From: Epiperipatus broadwayi
Lineage: Eukaryota; Onychophora; Udeonychophora; Euonychophora; Peripatidae
NCBI GenBank assembly: GCA_028023455.1
Contig: JAQFVV010006337.1
Location: forward strand, 979,001 to 1,043,000
DNA length: 64,000 bases
Direction: 5' to 3'
Shown: positions 39,212-49,452 of the stretch, in pieces
Layout of the letters: each line of letters opens with the position of its first letter
Position numbering within the stretch: the stretch's first letter is position 1
Program-made: the position numbers and the translations under genes
The notes under the pieces: model-generated
The model's database searches: none
Seen by the model: the letters and a program-made list of their open reading frames with translations, nothing else
Told to the model about the DNA's origin: nothing

Positions 39212-39224
39212 ATTATAAAATAGT
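39212..39224 (+). repeat. Flanking direct repeat (left), probable target-site duplication
   Basis: ATTATAAAATAGT is repeated exactly at 40,015-40,027 on the other side of the foldback. A variant missing two bases (ATTATAATAGT) also stands at the centre, so part of the match may be element sequence. Confidence 0.65.
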
Positions 39225-39380
39225 AAAAATCAGTCATATATCACATGACCTATATAGCTTGTATTATCAATATATAAAGAGCCTGCTACTAGCTCTAAAC
39301 AAGCTTATTTTTTTATGATAAATGCTACAAGAGAAAATACATGAAGCCTTTATCTATGATGGTCCCCATCCCCAAACCGA

Positions 39381-39403
39381 TTTCGAGCTATGGCTCTCAT
39401 CAG
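39381..39403 (-). ncRNA. Hammerhead-ribozyme-like core, left arm
   Basis: On the minus strand: CTGATGA, then stem II GAGC-CATA-GCTC (four perfect pairs), then GAAA. After it, GGTT and GACC can form stem III, followed by ATC, a permitted cleavage triplet. All invariant core bases of the hammerhead are present. Stem I is not evident. Confidence 0.5.
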
Positions 39404-39879
39404 TGAGGAGCTAGGACATAAGATTCAAAATATTAACTCAAGCCACGCATTTATCTAATTCTTAAATATTAGGAAAAAGATCCAAATCTTCAGACACCTA
39501 CATGTCTTCAAACTCAGCTCTTTAACCAAAGAAACTATATGAGCCTGAACTAAATTCAGAGATCCCATATATTAGTAGGCTTAACAATTTAATATAGCCA
39601 AAGCCCTAATAGCAAAATTATAATAGTAAAAATCAGTCATATATCACAGGTTTTTAATATTATAATTTTGCTATTAGGGCTTTGGCTATATTAAATTGCT
39701 AAGCCTACTAATATATGGGATCTCTGAATTTAGTTCAGGCTCATATAGTTTCTTTGGTCAAAGAGCTGAGTTTGAAGACATGTAGGTGTCTGAAGATTTG
39801 GATCTTTTTCCTAATATTTAAGAATTAGATAAATGCATGGCTTGAGTTAATATTTTGAATCTTATGTCCTAGCTCCTCA

Positions 39880-39925
39880 CTGATGAGAGCCATAGCTCGA
39901 AACTGGTCTGGGGATGGGGACCATC
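39880..39925 (+). ncRNA. Hammerhead-ribozyme-like core, right arm
   Basis: CTGATGA at 39,880-39,886, stem II GAGC-CATA-GCTC at 39,887-39,898 and GAAA at 39,899-39,902 give the complete conserved core. TGGTC (39,904-39,908) can pair with GACCA (39,919-39,923) as stem III, and ATC follows as possible cleavage site (39,923-39,925). I cannot find a good stem I between the bases before CTGATGA and those after ATC, so activity is doubtful. Hammerheads of this type are known in PLE terminal repeats and retrozymes. Confidence 0.5.
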
Positions 39926-40027
39926 GTAGATAAAGGCTTCATGTATTTTCTCTTGTAGCATTTATCATAAAAAAAAATTAAGCTTGTTTAGAGCTAGTAG
40001 CAGGCTCTTTATATATTATAAAATAGT

Positions 40028-42239
40028 GTAAATTTTGAATGAGGTTAAATTGTAAAAGTATCATAATTATTATTTACGTTTTTCTAATTTTAATGTTCCA
40101 CATGTTTAAATTTTTTCTTATGAATATGTAAAATTGATTCTTCATAATTTGTAATAAAATCATACATTTTTTAAAATGAATTCTTTAAGTTTTACCATTT
40201 AACAAAAACAACTGCATTAACCTATCTTTAAGTTTCTTTGACAGACATGTAGTCAACCAGCACTATAATTATAATAAACAAAAGTAAATAGAAATTCAAC
40301 TTAAATTCCAAGAAAAAAATAAAATGTTATTAATATTTTATTTGTGCATTTTAATCGTGTAATGTGAAAGTCAAGTAGAGAAATTAGGACAGAATACTAT
40401 GACTAAATATCATGCAATGATAGTTTATTATTGCTTGTTATCATTGTAAAAAAAAATTCTGATATCTTAATATGAAGCTTTATTATATATGAGTAATTTA
40501 TACAGTCACATATATTTTATTCAGTCTATATATTTTTCACCTGAATTAAAAGTTTATAGGCACTTTTTTTTATTTAAAAAAACCACTTTACCTATTCTAT
40601 AGTACTCTGGTATAAAACATTGGCAATACTTTCCTTAAATAGATTTCCTCAGTTCAAATTCTAGCAAAGTAAAATCATACATTTTGACTTTTATCCCAAT
40701 GTTTTAATAAATATTTGTAGATAGGGTAAACTTAAAAAATACTATGTGCCACCTGAAGTATCAATACTCCAAACTGATTAATAAAACCTGCTCATATATG
40801 TCTTTTTTTTTCAATCTTTGATTGTTTTTACAGTAATGATCTGGTTATCTAATTCCTTCTTCAACATCTTTTCTAAGGATGTATGTTTTTAAACTAACCA
40901 TACTTTTTTATTAATCCTGATTGAGAAAATAAATTATTTTAAATAACTTTGATCTACTTTCATGATAAATACAAATATATTTATTGTTCTTGTTTTTTTA
41001 AACCTTAATTTATTCTACTTTTAATCTTTCATTGCTTATTATGATTTTGAACTTATTTTAAATAAGTCCTAAAAACAAAAAAAAATGCATTCTAAAGTTT
41101 TATGGTAATATAATACTTAAGTTATATATATTAATATATATATATGATTTCATTGAAAGGATGTATAAATTCTAAAAAATATTTAAATTAAGATAAATAT
41201 AATAATTATGTAATTGTAAACAAAACTTACACACCATCAACCAAAACAATAACTTCTAATTTGTAATTTAAAATAATACAAATTTTTCTTGTCACTTTTA
41301 AAATAACATTTAGCTCAACACTCTTGCTTTTTCTTATGATTATGTAAAACATTTAGCACATATACTTTTAGCATTCAACTTTATTCAAAACTGGTTTTAG
41401 ATATGTTGATAATTACATATATAGTTCTATATATCTGACACCAGTTTTATATCTATATTTCGAAATCTTCAGTTATTAAAAACTTCAAGTATCATTATTT
41501 TTGTTTTAGAATCAAAATACTAACATATTTTTAAATTTTAAGCTGAGATCTTGACAGTAAAGAAAAGTAAAAATAAATGGCTGATGGAAGAAAATTGCAT
41601 TAGATCAAAAAAACTCTACAAGACTCCTCATTTACAAAAGCCATAACTTAAAACCTAGTCAGGAGATGTGAATAAGACAGCACTGGATATAAAATTATTA
41701 ATCACTAACATCTGTAATTTATTGATTCCTCAAGCTTTCTTAAATGTCATAGAGTAGAATAAATAGAATTGGTTATTGAAAAACTGTGTAAACTGAGTTC
41801 ACATGAGGTTTTATTGGTTTTACACCAATTCTGAACAAAGAATAAGAGTATCTGGTGATTTAAAAACTGAAGTCATCAAAATAAATAGATACTGATGATA
41901 TTTTATGAATAATTAGTTAAAATGTATTGACTAAATTGTTTATTAAATGGATAGCCTTGTGCAAACATTGCTATTAGAGTTGCACAACATAAATACCTTT
42001 ATAAATGAGCAATGAATAATTTTGAGCATAAGACAATTTTTTATTGAGCATGTGGAGGAATACTGCCATGTTTTTCATTCAACAAAAATAAACATTGTAT
42101 GTTGTGAGTTGTGACAATAGAAAATGCAAAATAAAGGAAGTGTGGTTCATCTCTAATAACCCCCATGCTATCAACAAAAAATAAGATAATGTTCCATTGT
42201 CCAAAAAGTAAACTATTTAAACTAATCATTTACATAATA
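40028..42239. other. AT-rich DNA without a recognised gene
   Basis: No domain is found. A minus-strand frame of 62 codons at 42,041-42,229 has no recognised motif, and its surroundings are full of stops. Confidence 0.6.
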
Positions 42240-42436
42240 TCTATCTTAAGATTTGCCCATACATAAATGTTTTGGGTCAACAGAATGGATGATTCATTCC
42301 TATATCTTGTGTCTGGAAAAATGAGAGTGTTCATTTATAATTTATCTTTAAAGTGCATGTGCATTGGCTTAATCGCTAATATCACTATTACAGTATAAAA
42401 ATATAGTGCTATATAAAATAATATCTCATTACAGAT
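42240..42436 (-). repeat. Single arm of a foldback family (same as 52.37-52.76 kb)
   Basis: AAGATTTGCCCATACATAAATG, AAATTATAAATGAA-type and CTTTAAAGTGCATGTGC blocks match the right arm of the foldback at 52,368-52,757. The far end matches the outer end (AATGAGATATTATTT in reverse complement). No partner arm is present to its left, so the copy is half an element. Confidence 0.85.
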
Positions 42437-44825
42437 GATTTTAAGAAAACTTTTATTGTTCCAATTTGTAACATTCTTGTAATAGAAAAGAGTGTTTTTT
42501 TTTTAAATATTTTCCATATTGTTTAATGCAATGATGAAATATATTTGATGCTTGAAAATTCCATGACCTCCTGAGCAACTAACAAGATTCAACTATTGCT
42601 GATATATTTAAAGTATTTGAAGGGTTTTTTTTAATCAATTTGCTTTCATTCCTAAATGCTTACCAGAGAATTATTTTGGTTTTAGAAAATTCTGATATGC
42701 AAAACCCATGGCTTGTTTTTATTACTATGCAAAAGGAAAAATGTATCACAAAAGTGTGACATATATGTTGCTTTGACAATTTAGTAAAAAAGATTTGTTT
42801 CAGTAATCATAATCTGCAATAATGTTTAAAAATAATTGTTCTTCGTGGAAGTTTATTAATATTATAGGAATTCTATATAATCATGTAAAAAAAAAGCATT
42901 TTTCCAGATGATAGAAAATGTGTGGCATTTGAAGTAAAAATTGGTTTATGACATTAATATTTTTAGCTCCAACTTTTTCTTCATAATTATGACAGTAATT
43001 TTATTGCATTCTAAAAAAGTCATAATATGAGAGATAGATTTAATGGTGGAGATAAAGCAAAAACATCTTCTTCATTCAAACTTTAGAATATGTCTGTTTT
43101 AATACAGTAAAACTTATTAGAAACTTTGTCTTGAACCACTTTAATAGTGATGATTGTTCTAATTATAATGACTATTAGTGCATTTAACAAGTATAAAATA
43201 AATATTTCATTATAGTGACATAGTTACTATAATTGAATTGATTGAATTTAGAGACCTTTTTTTACAAACTTATTGAAGGAAAATGATGCACAACCTCTCT
43301 GCCAATGCTAAATGAATATACTAAAAACAGCTTAAATAAGAATTTTATATTTTAAAACTATGATGGCAATACCATAACAGAAATTAGTATGTTTCTCTTC
43401 TTTCTAGATGTGATGATTTTGAATCCTCAATTGTAAGAGCACAGATTTTTTAGATTGGATGTCTAACAATGGTTAAAATTTAATACCCTTCCCAAAATCT
43501 ATTTTGTGATAAATTTAAAAACATATTTTTCATAAAATAATCAGTTATATCAATGCCAAAAAGGTGTAATATTTGTTATTTCATTGAAAATATTGCTGAA
43601 AATAAAATACAGTGGATAAAGTCAATGATAAAAAAAAATTTCTACATTCACTATTAAGTTATTTTTAATTGTTTTTTTTAGTATCTTATATATGTTTCTA
43701 AAAGTGAAATAGTTTTATTTACTTATAATTGCTCTTAGAGAATAAAAATAATCTGTTACAGTCAATGATATCAATAAATCAGCATGAGAAATTAAGTTAA
43801 AAAAGGTGTGGAGACAGACTTGTATATTTTAGATTACCTATTTTTATGCTTTTATTATTTATTAAAGTTTATAATAAAGTTATTTTAACTGAAATCAATA
43901 TTTTTATTTTACTTGTTAATTTTGGACAACATGTTAGTAGTTCATTTAAATGTTTTATGTAAGCTTGTGTTAAATAATATCATAATGTTACAATATCAAG
44001 TTTAATATTTATTATAGAATAAACATATCATAAGAACGTAATGTAGATTCTATAAATGATCATATTTTGTTTAGTCAAATTTTAATTTTATAAATAAATA
44101 TCGTTATCCTTGCAATGAGATTGTAAATTTTTGCATTAATCAAGGAAGGCTTTTATACTCATATTGTGTGGTATTTTAATTTATGCTGTTAATATTTATT
44201 TCTCATCCACCTGTTGGGCAAATAAGCTGAGATTGAATCTGGAATGGTAAAATTCGAACTATTTTTAGATTATAATCAAGCAATTTTTTATTCTGGCAGC
44301 CAGTTTGTACCCAGTTATTTATTACAATATTATTTGGTGAACTAATACTAGTTTATTTGAATAGAAGATAAAACAAGAATTAAAAAACTGCTTAAATCCA
44401 TACAAAGTGGCAATTGAAATGCTAATGAATAATGTCTGATCTATATTTTTTATGAGTGATATTAGAAAACTTTTTCCCTACAATCAGCTATATAAAGATT
44501 TTTTTAATATTTAAAACTTGGAATAAAAAAAACTTTTTAATTCATGTTTTTATATTAAGTGTAGTATTTTCTTTGTGGCTAAACAATAAGAAAATTAAAT
44601 GTGGAGATGCAAAGGAAATACAGACATTTGATCATTGTAGTCACTCTTATTTGTTTTGAGTCATTAAAAGCAATAAATGGTCTTAAAAAATGATATCACA
44701 ATTTTATTAAATCCAGAAATTGCATTCTTTTATATGATGACAATATGTCAAATTATCTTTTGAATAATAATAATAATACATGAATTGAGATGACAATTTT
44801 TAATTATCTATTCATTTTACCTACT
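42437..44825. other. AT-rich DNA without a recognised gene
   Basis: No domain or repeat family is recognised. Open frames such as 44,456-44,659 are hydrophobic AT-rich translations without motifs. An AAT run stands at 44,766-44,778. Confidence 0.6.
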
Positions 44826-44829
44826 CATT

Positions 44830-46310
44830 TAAATTTAGATTAAGAAATTCATCTTAATATAGTCAAAACAGCTTCAGGTCCTGATGAAATATCTGGAGAA
44901 ATTATAAATATGGGAGTGATATGTTAACTTCAAAAAATATTGAAATTTTAAAGATACTTTATTCTTTTTTTTTAAATAAAAAGAATAGGCAATATTGGAG
45001 TAATAATTGTGAAATATTATTCATATACAATGCAGAAATGGTATTTTGAGTGTTTCTTCCAGTTGCAGATAATCCCAGTTGTAAAGACTCATTGTGATTT
45101 TAAAGAATCCAAAAGGAATCTAGACATAGTTTTTGTTATGAGAACAAGTAAGAAAAGTGTCTAAACCAAAGAATGATTTACATATAGTATTTATTGATTT
45201 TTTGAGACATGTGACTCACTTAATTAAATGCATATACATAAATGTCTGAAATTAATTGGTTGTCCACCAAAGTTTATGGATATTATCTACTTTTTACATA
45301 TGGGAATGAAAAAAATTTTTATTTGAAATAAAAATTGGTGTTAAACAAGGATGTTAACTTTTTCTAATATTGTATTTGATTTTTATGATTGTGATGTTTA
45401 GAAATAATTTATAGACAGCATATTTAATTAGAGATCAAGATAGAATACAGATTTGTTAGAGGAATTTTTAATTTGAATTAATAAAAAAGCAATAACATCA
45501 TCTTTTAGTATTCTGGATTTCTAGTATGCTGATGAATGTGTTATTTTTGTAAGTTAAAAGTATGTTTTGAATGCAACACATTTTTTTTTGGTTTAATAAT
45601 TAATGATCAAAAAACTCATGTTCTTCATCAGCCAGTGATGGAACAAAAATGTTTAATAATTTTTAGCTTGAATAGTTATCAATTTGGGAATGTAAGTCAA
45701 TTTAAACAGTTTGAGAGCTTTTTAAATAGGAAGGTAATTTTAAATGTTGAGATATAGCATAACCTCCAATGTGTTGCTGTTCTATTTACAAAGTTAAAAG
45801 ACGGAGTATTCCATAACAGTGAATAAACTATTGCACTCAAATTAGCTACATAAACAGCTGCATTTTATTTCATTTATGTTAAGTAAATAAGGCAAATATC
45901 TCTGTAAAATTTTAAAAATGCAATGGCAAAGTCATAAAGCTAATCAAGATGTTCTTCAACTTAAGTCCATTATTGTAAAATCACATTTTCATTCAAATGA
46001 ACAATATAAGACTTTGAAAAAGGGTGCTTTATAGAGAACTTGAATATGATTTTTATAGAAGACATCAGATCCATTTAAGATATAAAAATTATCTTAAAGA
46101 CTCTAAAAAAATACAATATTGATTATTTATATAATGAATATATGGCTGGCATAGAATTAGATATGGTGTTGAAGTATCTTTGTAAAAAACTATTTTCTTT
46201 AGACGTTAAATTTCATCATCTCAAAATGTCAAATAGAATAATGAGACAGCAAATTCTATACTTGTGTTTCACAGATTGCTTTGAATAGTTATAGCAAAAT
46301 TCATATTTAG
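44830..46310 (+). mobile_element. LINE (Jockey/CR1-like RT), plus strand, decayed
   Basis: The plus strand shows, in order, KTASGPDEISGEI (44,862-44,900; the KAPGPDEI motif before RT), a QCGFR-like region with DIVFVMR (45,123-45,143), LIGCPPKFMDIIYFLHMGMKK (45,254-45,316; the GCPPK...LHDGM block), VKQGC-like VKQGC*L near 45,340, YADECVIF (45,525-45,548; catalytic YADD with the last D changed to E) and KTHVLHQP (45,611-45,634). Further pieces reach about 46,290. A TAG/ATC trinucleotide run at 46,313-46,357 may be the tail. Many stops and the YADD change show a dead copy. The lineage differs from the other LINEs in the window. Confidence 0.8.
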
Positions 46311-46312
46311 TG

Positions 46313-46357
46313 TAGTAGTAGTAGAAGTAGTAGTAGTATCATTATCATCATTATTTA
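46313..46357. repeat. (TAG)n/(ATC)n trinucleotide run
   Basis: An imperfect TAG then ATT/ATC repeat directly follows the LINE at 44.8-46.3 kb and may be its 3' tail. Confidence 0.8.
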
Positions 46358-46508
46358 TCTTTTTTTCTTGAAGTTGCAAAGATGATAATAATGAATCCTT
46401 GAAACTAATTAGTTCAATTAATTATATATTTTTAATAATCTAATAATTAATGATATTTTGATTAAATTTATAATTTGTTAATAAACCCTACAAATAAAAA
46501 TGGTAATT

Positions 46509-46728
46509 TATAGGGGGTTTGAACTCAGACTTTACACAACGCTCAACTATCCATGCTATCTCATACTGCTGACACACTTGATCACACCCATGTTGAAAAG
46601 ATAGCATGGATAGTTGAGGGTCGTGTGAATTTATCTTTTCAATATGTGGGTGATCAAGTGTATCAAGCAGTATGAGATAGCATGGAAAGTTGAGGGTCGT
46701 ATGAAAGTCTGAGTTCAAACCCTCTATA
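46509..46728. repeat. Short foldback (220 bp) of the 37.1/51.8-kb family
   Basis: The ends TATAGGGGGTTTGAACTCAG and CTGAGTTCAAACCCTCTATA are inverted copies. Blocks CCATGCTATCTCATACTGCT and GTTGAAAAGATA are shared with the larger foldback at 51,756-52,355, of which this is a version lacking the inner part. The terminal AGTTCAAACC resembles a polymerase III B box, which could mean a tRNA-related origin of the ends; no A box is convincing. Confidence 0.85.
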
Positions 46729-47284
46729 TATTACATATGTTGTACTTTAGAAAAAAATTATACAGTAAAAATGGTAATTATGTTATTTGTGTTTTATGAT
46801 TTGTTTATAAAGAAAAGTTGTTTTTTCATATTTGCACTGCTTTTTAAATAATTGCGATTAAAATGGTAATTTGACTTTTTTATTGTCGTTCTTTTTGCGT
46901 TTATTTTTAAATAACTTATGTAAAACATTTTCTTTACTGGTAACATTAAAAATAGCAAAGCATTTTTACATTTGTTTGTTCAGTCTAGAATGAGCAAGTC
47001 AGTATTTAAAAATTAACTTTAACATTTTAGTAAATAGGTTATAATATATAATTAATACATTGTTTTCAAAATATATGCGAGCGTTTACTATATATCAGAT
47101 TGGCTCTAAATTTTGTACCATCTCAGTCATCTTATTAATTTCCTTAGTCATCATTTCAATTTTTTTTTCTCTTTATATATATATTAATTTAAATTTATAT
47201 TTTTTAAAGATGTAAATAATTAGAGAAATTTTTAATTTATTTTTAATTACCTATTTTTGGGGAAAAATTTTTTTTTTCGTGTGT
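46729..47284. other. AT-rich DNA without a gene
   Basis: No motif or repeat seen other than poly-T and a short TA run. Confidence 0.7.
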
Positions 47285-47363
47285 CAAAGCATCGGCCGGG
47301 ACGCGAACCCGCTAACCCGGGACAACTGCTTGTAAGGCAGTTGTGCTGACCACTCGACCATTT
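47285..47363 (-). tRNA. tRNA-derived sequence, class II-like, anticodon position UAC
   Basis: A GC-rich island in AT-rich DNA. The minus strand has a D-arm/A-box segment TGGTCGAGTGGTCA, a perfect anticodon arm ACTGC-CTTACAA-GCAGT (loop bases 34-36 TAC), a long variable region, and a T arm with CGGG-TTCGCGT-CCCG and the B box GGGTTCGCGTCCC. The A-box spelling and long variable arm are those of Leu/Ser tRNAs, whereas TAC would specify valine. The acceptor stem does not pair on the 5' side (AAGAAAA against GATGCTT). It is therefore more likely a tRNA pseudogene or SINE head than a working tRNA. Confidence 0.55.
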
Positions 47364-47606
47364 TTCTTAATTATTTATTATGTTTTTTAAAAAATATAAA
47401 TTTATTTTAATATATTTCAAAAAAGATCAGGATTGAGTATGTAGAGTTACTGGAATTGAATTAAACGGAAGAGAAATTAACCGATATATATAAAGAGTGG
47501 AAAAAACTCAAATTATATATATAAAAACATCAGTTCCAATAAAAAAAAAAATGTTGATAGTAATTTATTTTTCTGTTACATGAATTGGAACTTTTAACCT
47601 CTCATA

Positions 47607-49452
47607 ATGGGGAAGATGGAAGACGAAATCTCAAGCTTAAGAAGTAATAGTTATTTTTATACCAATAATTTACAAACGAAGTTCTATTTTTATGCTCTAT
47701 CAAAAAAATAATACATAGGGGGAAAATGGAGATTTCACTTTTAGAAATTATCCGTGAGTTTAGGAAGGGGCATTTAAATGCTGCAAGCATTTTAATTGAA
47801 AATTTTAAGAAGACATCATTACAAGATAAAACCTTAAAAATTTATTTAATAGAATTACAACAGAATATTTCATTTTTAAATCAAGATTTTGAATTATTAA
47901 TTAACCAGATACTGAAAATTGATTTGATTTCACAATCAGATTCATTGATTGAAGAATACCAATTATTTTTAATTAATTTAGTATCTGCTCATCCTTATTA
48001 TTTACAAAGTGTTTGTGAAAAACTTTTAACAATGTTTTCTCCAAATATAAAAGACATCGTGAAGCCAATAACGACGTTTGCCTTTGTTATCGATGATTCA
48101 GATGAAATAAAAAAAACTGTGAAAGAATATTTGATCATGTTCATCACACATTTGGAATTATCACAGAACTCATACCATTGTTAGGAAAAGTTTTAATTCC
48201 AGTTATTAAATCAACTTTTCCATATATAAAGAAAGTTGTATTTGAACAAGCTTCATATGTATCAAACTTGTTAAAACTTTGTGATTATTTACCATCTTTG
48301 GAACAAGAAATTTTAGAAATCATCGTAGACAAATTGCTTAAAATTGATGTATATTCTCCAAAGCAGCAAATTCAAGATTCATTAGAAGTGGAAAATGATG
48401 AGGCAGATTTGGTTTTTCACTTGGAGTATTCTATTAATGAAACTAAAAAGCCATCTTCACCTGATAGGATGTAGGATGAATTAGCTGACAAATTGGATGT
48501 TCTGTTGGAAATTGTGATAAAATATATTCACAATAAGTGTTATCAAAAAGTTATTTTAAATTGGGAAGCTACCAAAAATTTGTACAAAAAATTATCTTTT
48601 GTGTTTGACAAAATTATTTTGCCGACCCACGATGCCAGCCATGTACAATTTATTATGTTTTATATTTGCAGTTTTAAACAGAGTTTATTTGAAGATTTTT
48701 TAGAATATCTTTGGAAGAATGTTCAAAATCCTGTTACACCAATGATTTTGTGTCAACATTCTGTTGCTTACTTAGCAGGTCTTGTAGCAAGAGCAAAATA
48801 TGTAGACACAAGGACAACTATATCACTATTAAATTTATTGGTTGGATGGATTCATCATTATATTGACAACCAAACATCCAGCTCTAGACATTACCCTGAT
48901 GCAATAATGCATGGCACCTTTTATTCTGTTTGTCAAGCTGTCTTTTATGTGATTGCATTTTGCTATAAAGAATTTGTCCATCATGCTGAAGGTTTAAAAT
49001 ATCTACAGGAGTTAAATTTTGCAAGGATAATTAATTGTTAATTAAATCCTTTAAAACTTTGTATTACTTCAGTTGTCAATAATTTTGCTGCAATAACAAG
49101 AACATATCAACTTGTTTATTGTTATACTATTATTGAAAGAAATAACAGAATTTTGTTGCCTATTGTTAATTCAAACAGAGAACTGGCCAATGTTAATCCT
49201 TTGGACTCTTTTTTCCCATTTGACCCATATCTACTTCTTAGATCTGGACATTATATTACACCACTTTATCAAATATTTGAAGGAAATCTAACAAATCAAG
49301 AAATGAAAGTTGATGTTGAAGATGATGATGATTTTTTAGAAGATGAAAGTCTTAAGGCCCACCATCCTAGTTCGCCCATGTTTGAGGATATATTTTCTTA
49401 TGGAAGCTCCCCTGGATTCCAAACAGTACTTCCTTTCACAACTATCTATTAA
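47607..49452 (+). pseudogene. RRN3: RRN3 (TIF-IA, RNA polymerase I initiation factor) processed pseudogene
   Basis: RRN3 links RNA polymerase I to the SL1 complex at rDNA promoters. This copy covers nearly the whole protein without introns. Landmarks in family order are EEYQLFLINLVSAHP (47,951), VLIPVIKSTFPYIKK (48,190), EILEIIVDKLLKIDV (48,307), FDKIILPTHDASHVQF (48,604), HGTFYSVCQAVFYV (48,910), GLKYLQELNFARI (48,991), TIIERNNRILLPI (49,132), NPLDSFFPFDPYLL (49,195) and the acidic DDDDFLEDE tail. The main ATG-led frame begins at 47,726, but a piece with SKK-stop-YIGGK upstream resembles the conserved K-x-V-R-F-G-G start, so the original start may be 47,607. Damage: a stop at 47,709 and a frameshift near 47,720, a one-base loss in the A run near 48,112, a stop TAG at 48,472, and a stop TAA at 49,039. 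The final stop is 49,450. No poly-A tail remains. The lack of introns suggests a retrocopy; the damage rules out function. Confidence 0.93.

Larger units (their letters stand above)
39225..40014. mobile_element. Large foldback element with hammerhead-like cores and a 13-bp flanking repeat
   Basis: Two inverted arms of about 360 bases (39,260-39,620 and 39,655-40,014) end in TATATAAAGAGCCTGCTACT and its complement. The element is flanked by a perfect 13-base direct repeat, ATTATAAAATAGT, at 39,212-39,224 and 40,015-40,027, which is probably the target duplication. The sequence AGTAAAAATCAGTCATATAT occurs at the left end and again at the centre (39,625-39,644), the same layout as in the related element at 28.9-29.8 kb. 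Both arms carry the hammerhead-like core listed separately. There is no coding sequence. I infer a nonautonomous element related to PLE terminal repeats; its founder is not in this window. Confidence 0.8.

Noticed and set aside
42041-42229. Minus-strand frame with fairly protein-like composition
   Set aside because: No motif could be named, and both sides are full of stops.
46488-46718. Minus-strand frame of 76 codons spanning a hairpin
   Set aside because: It covers both arms of a palindrome, so the peptide is an artefact of repeat structure.
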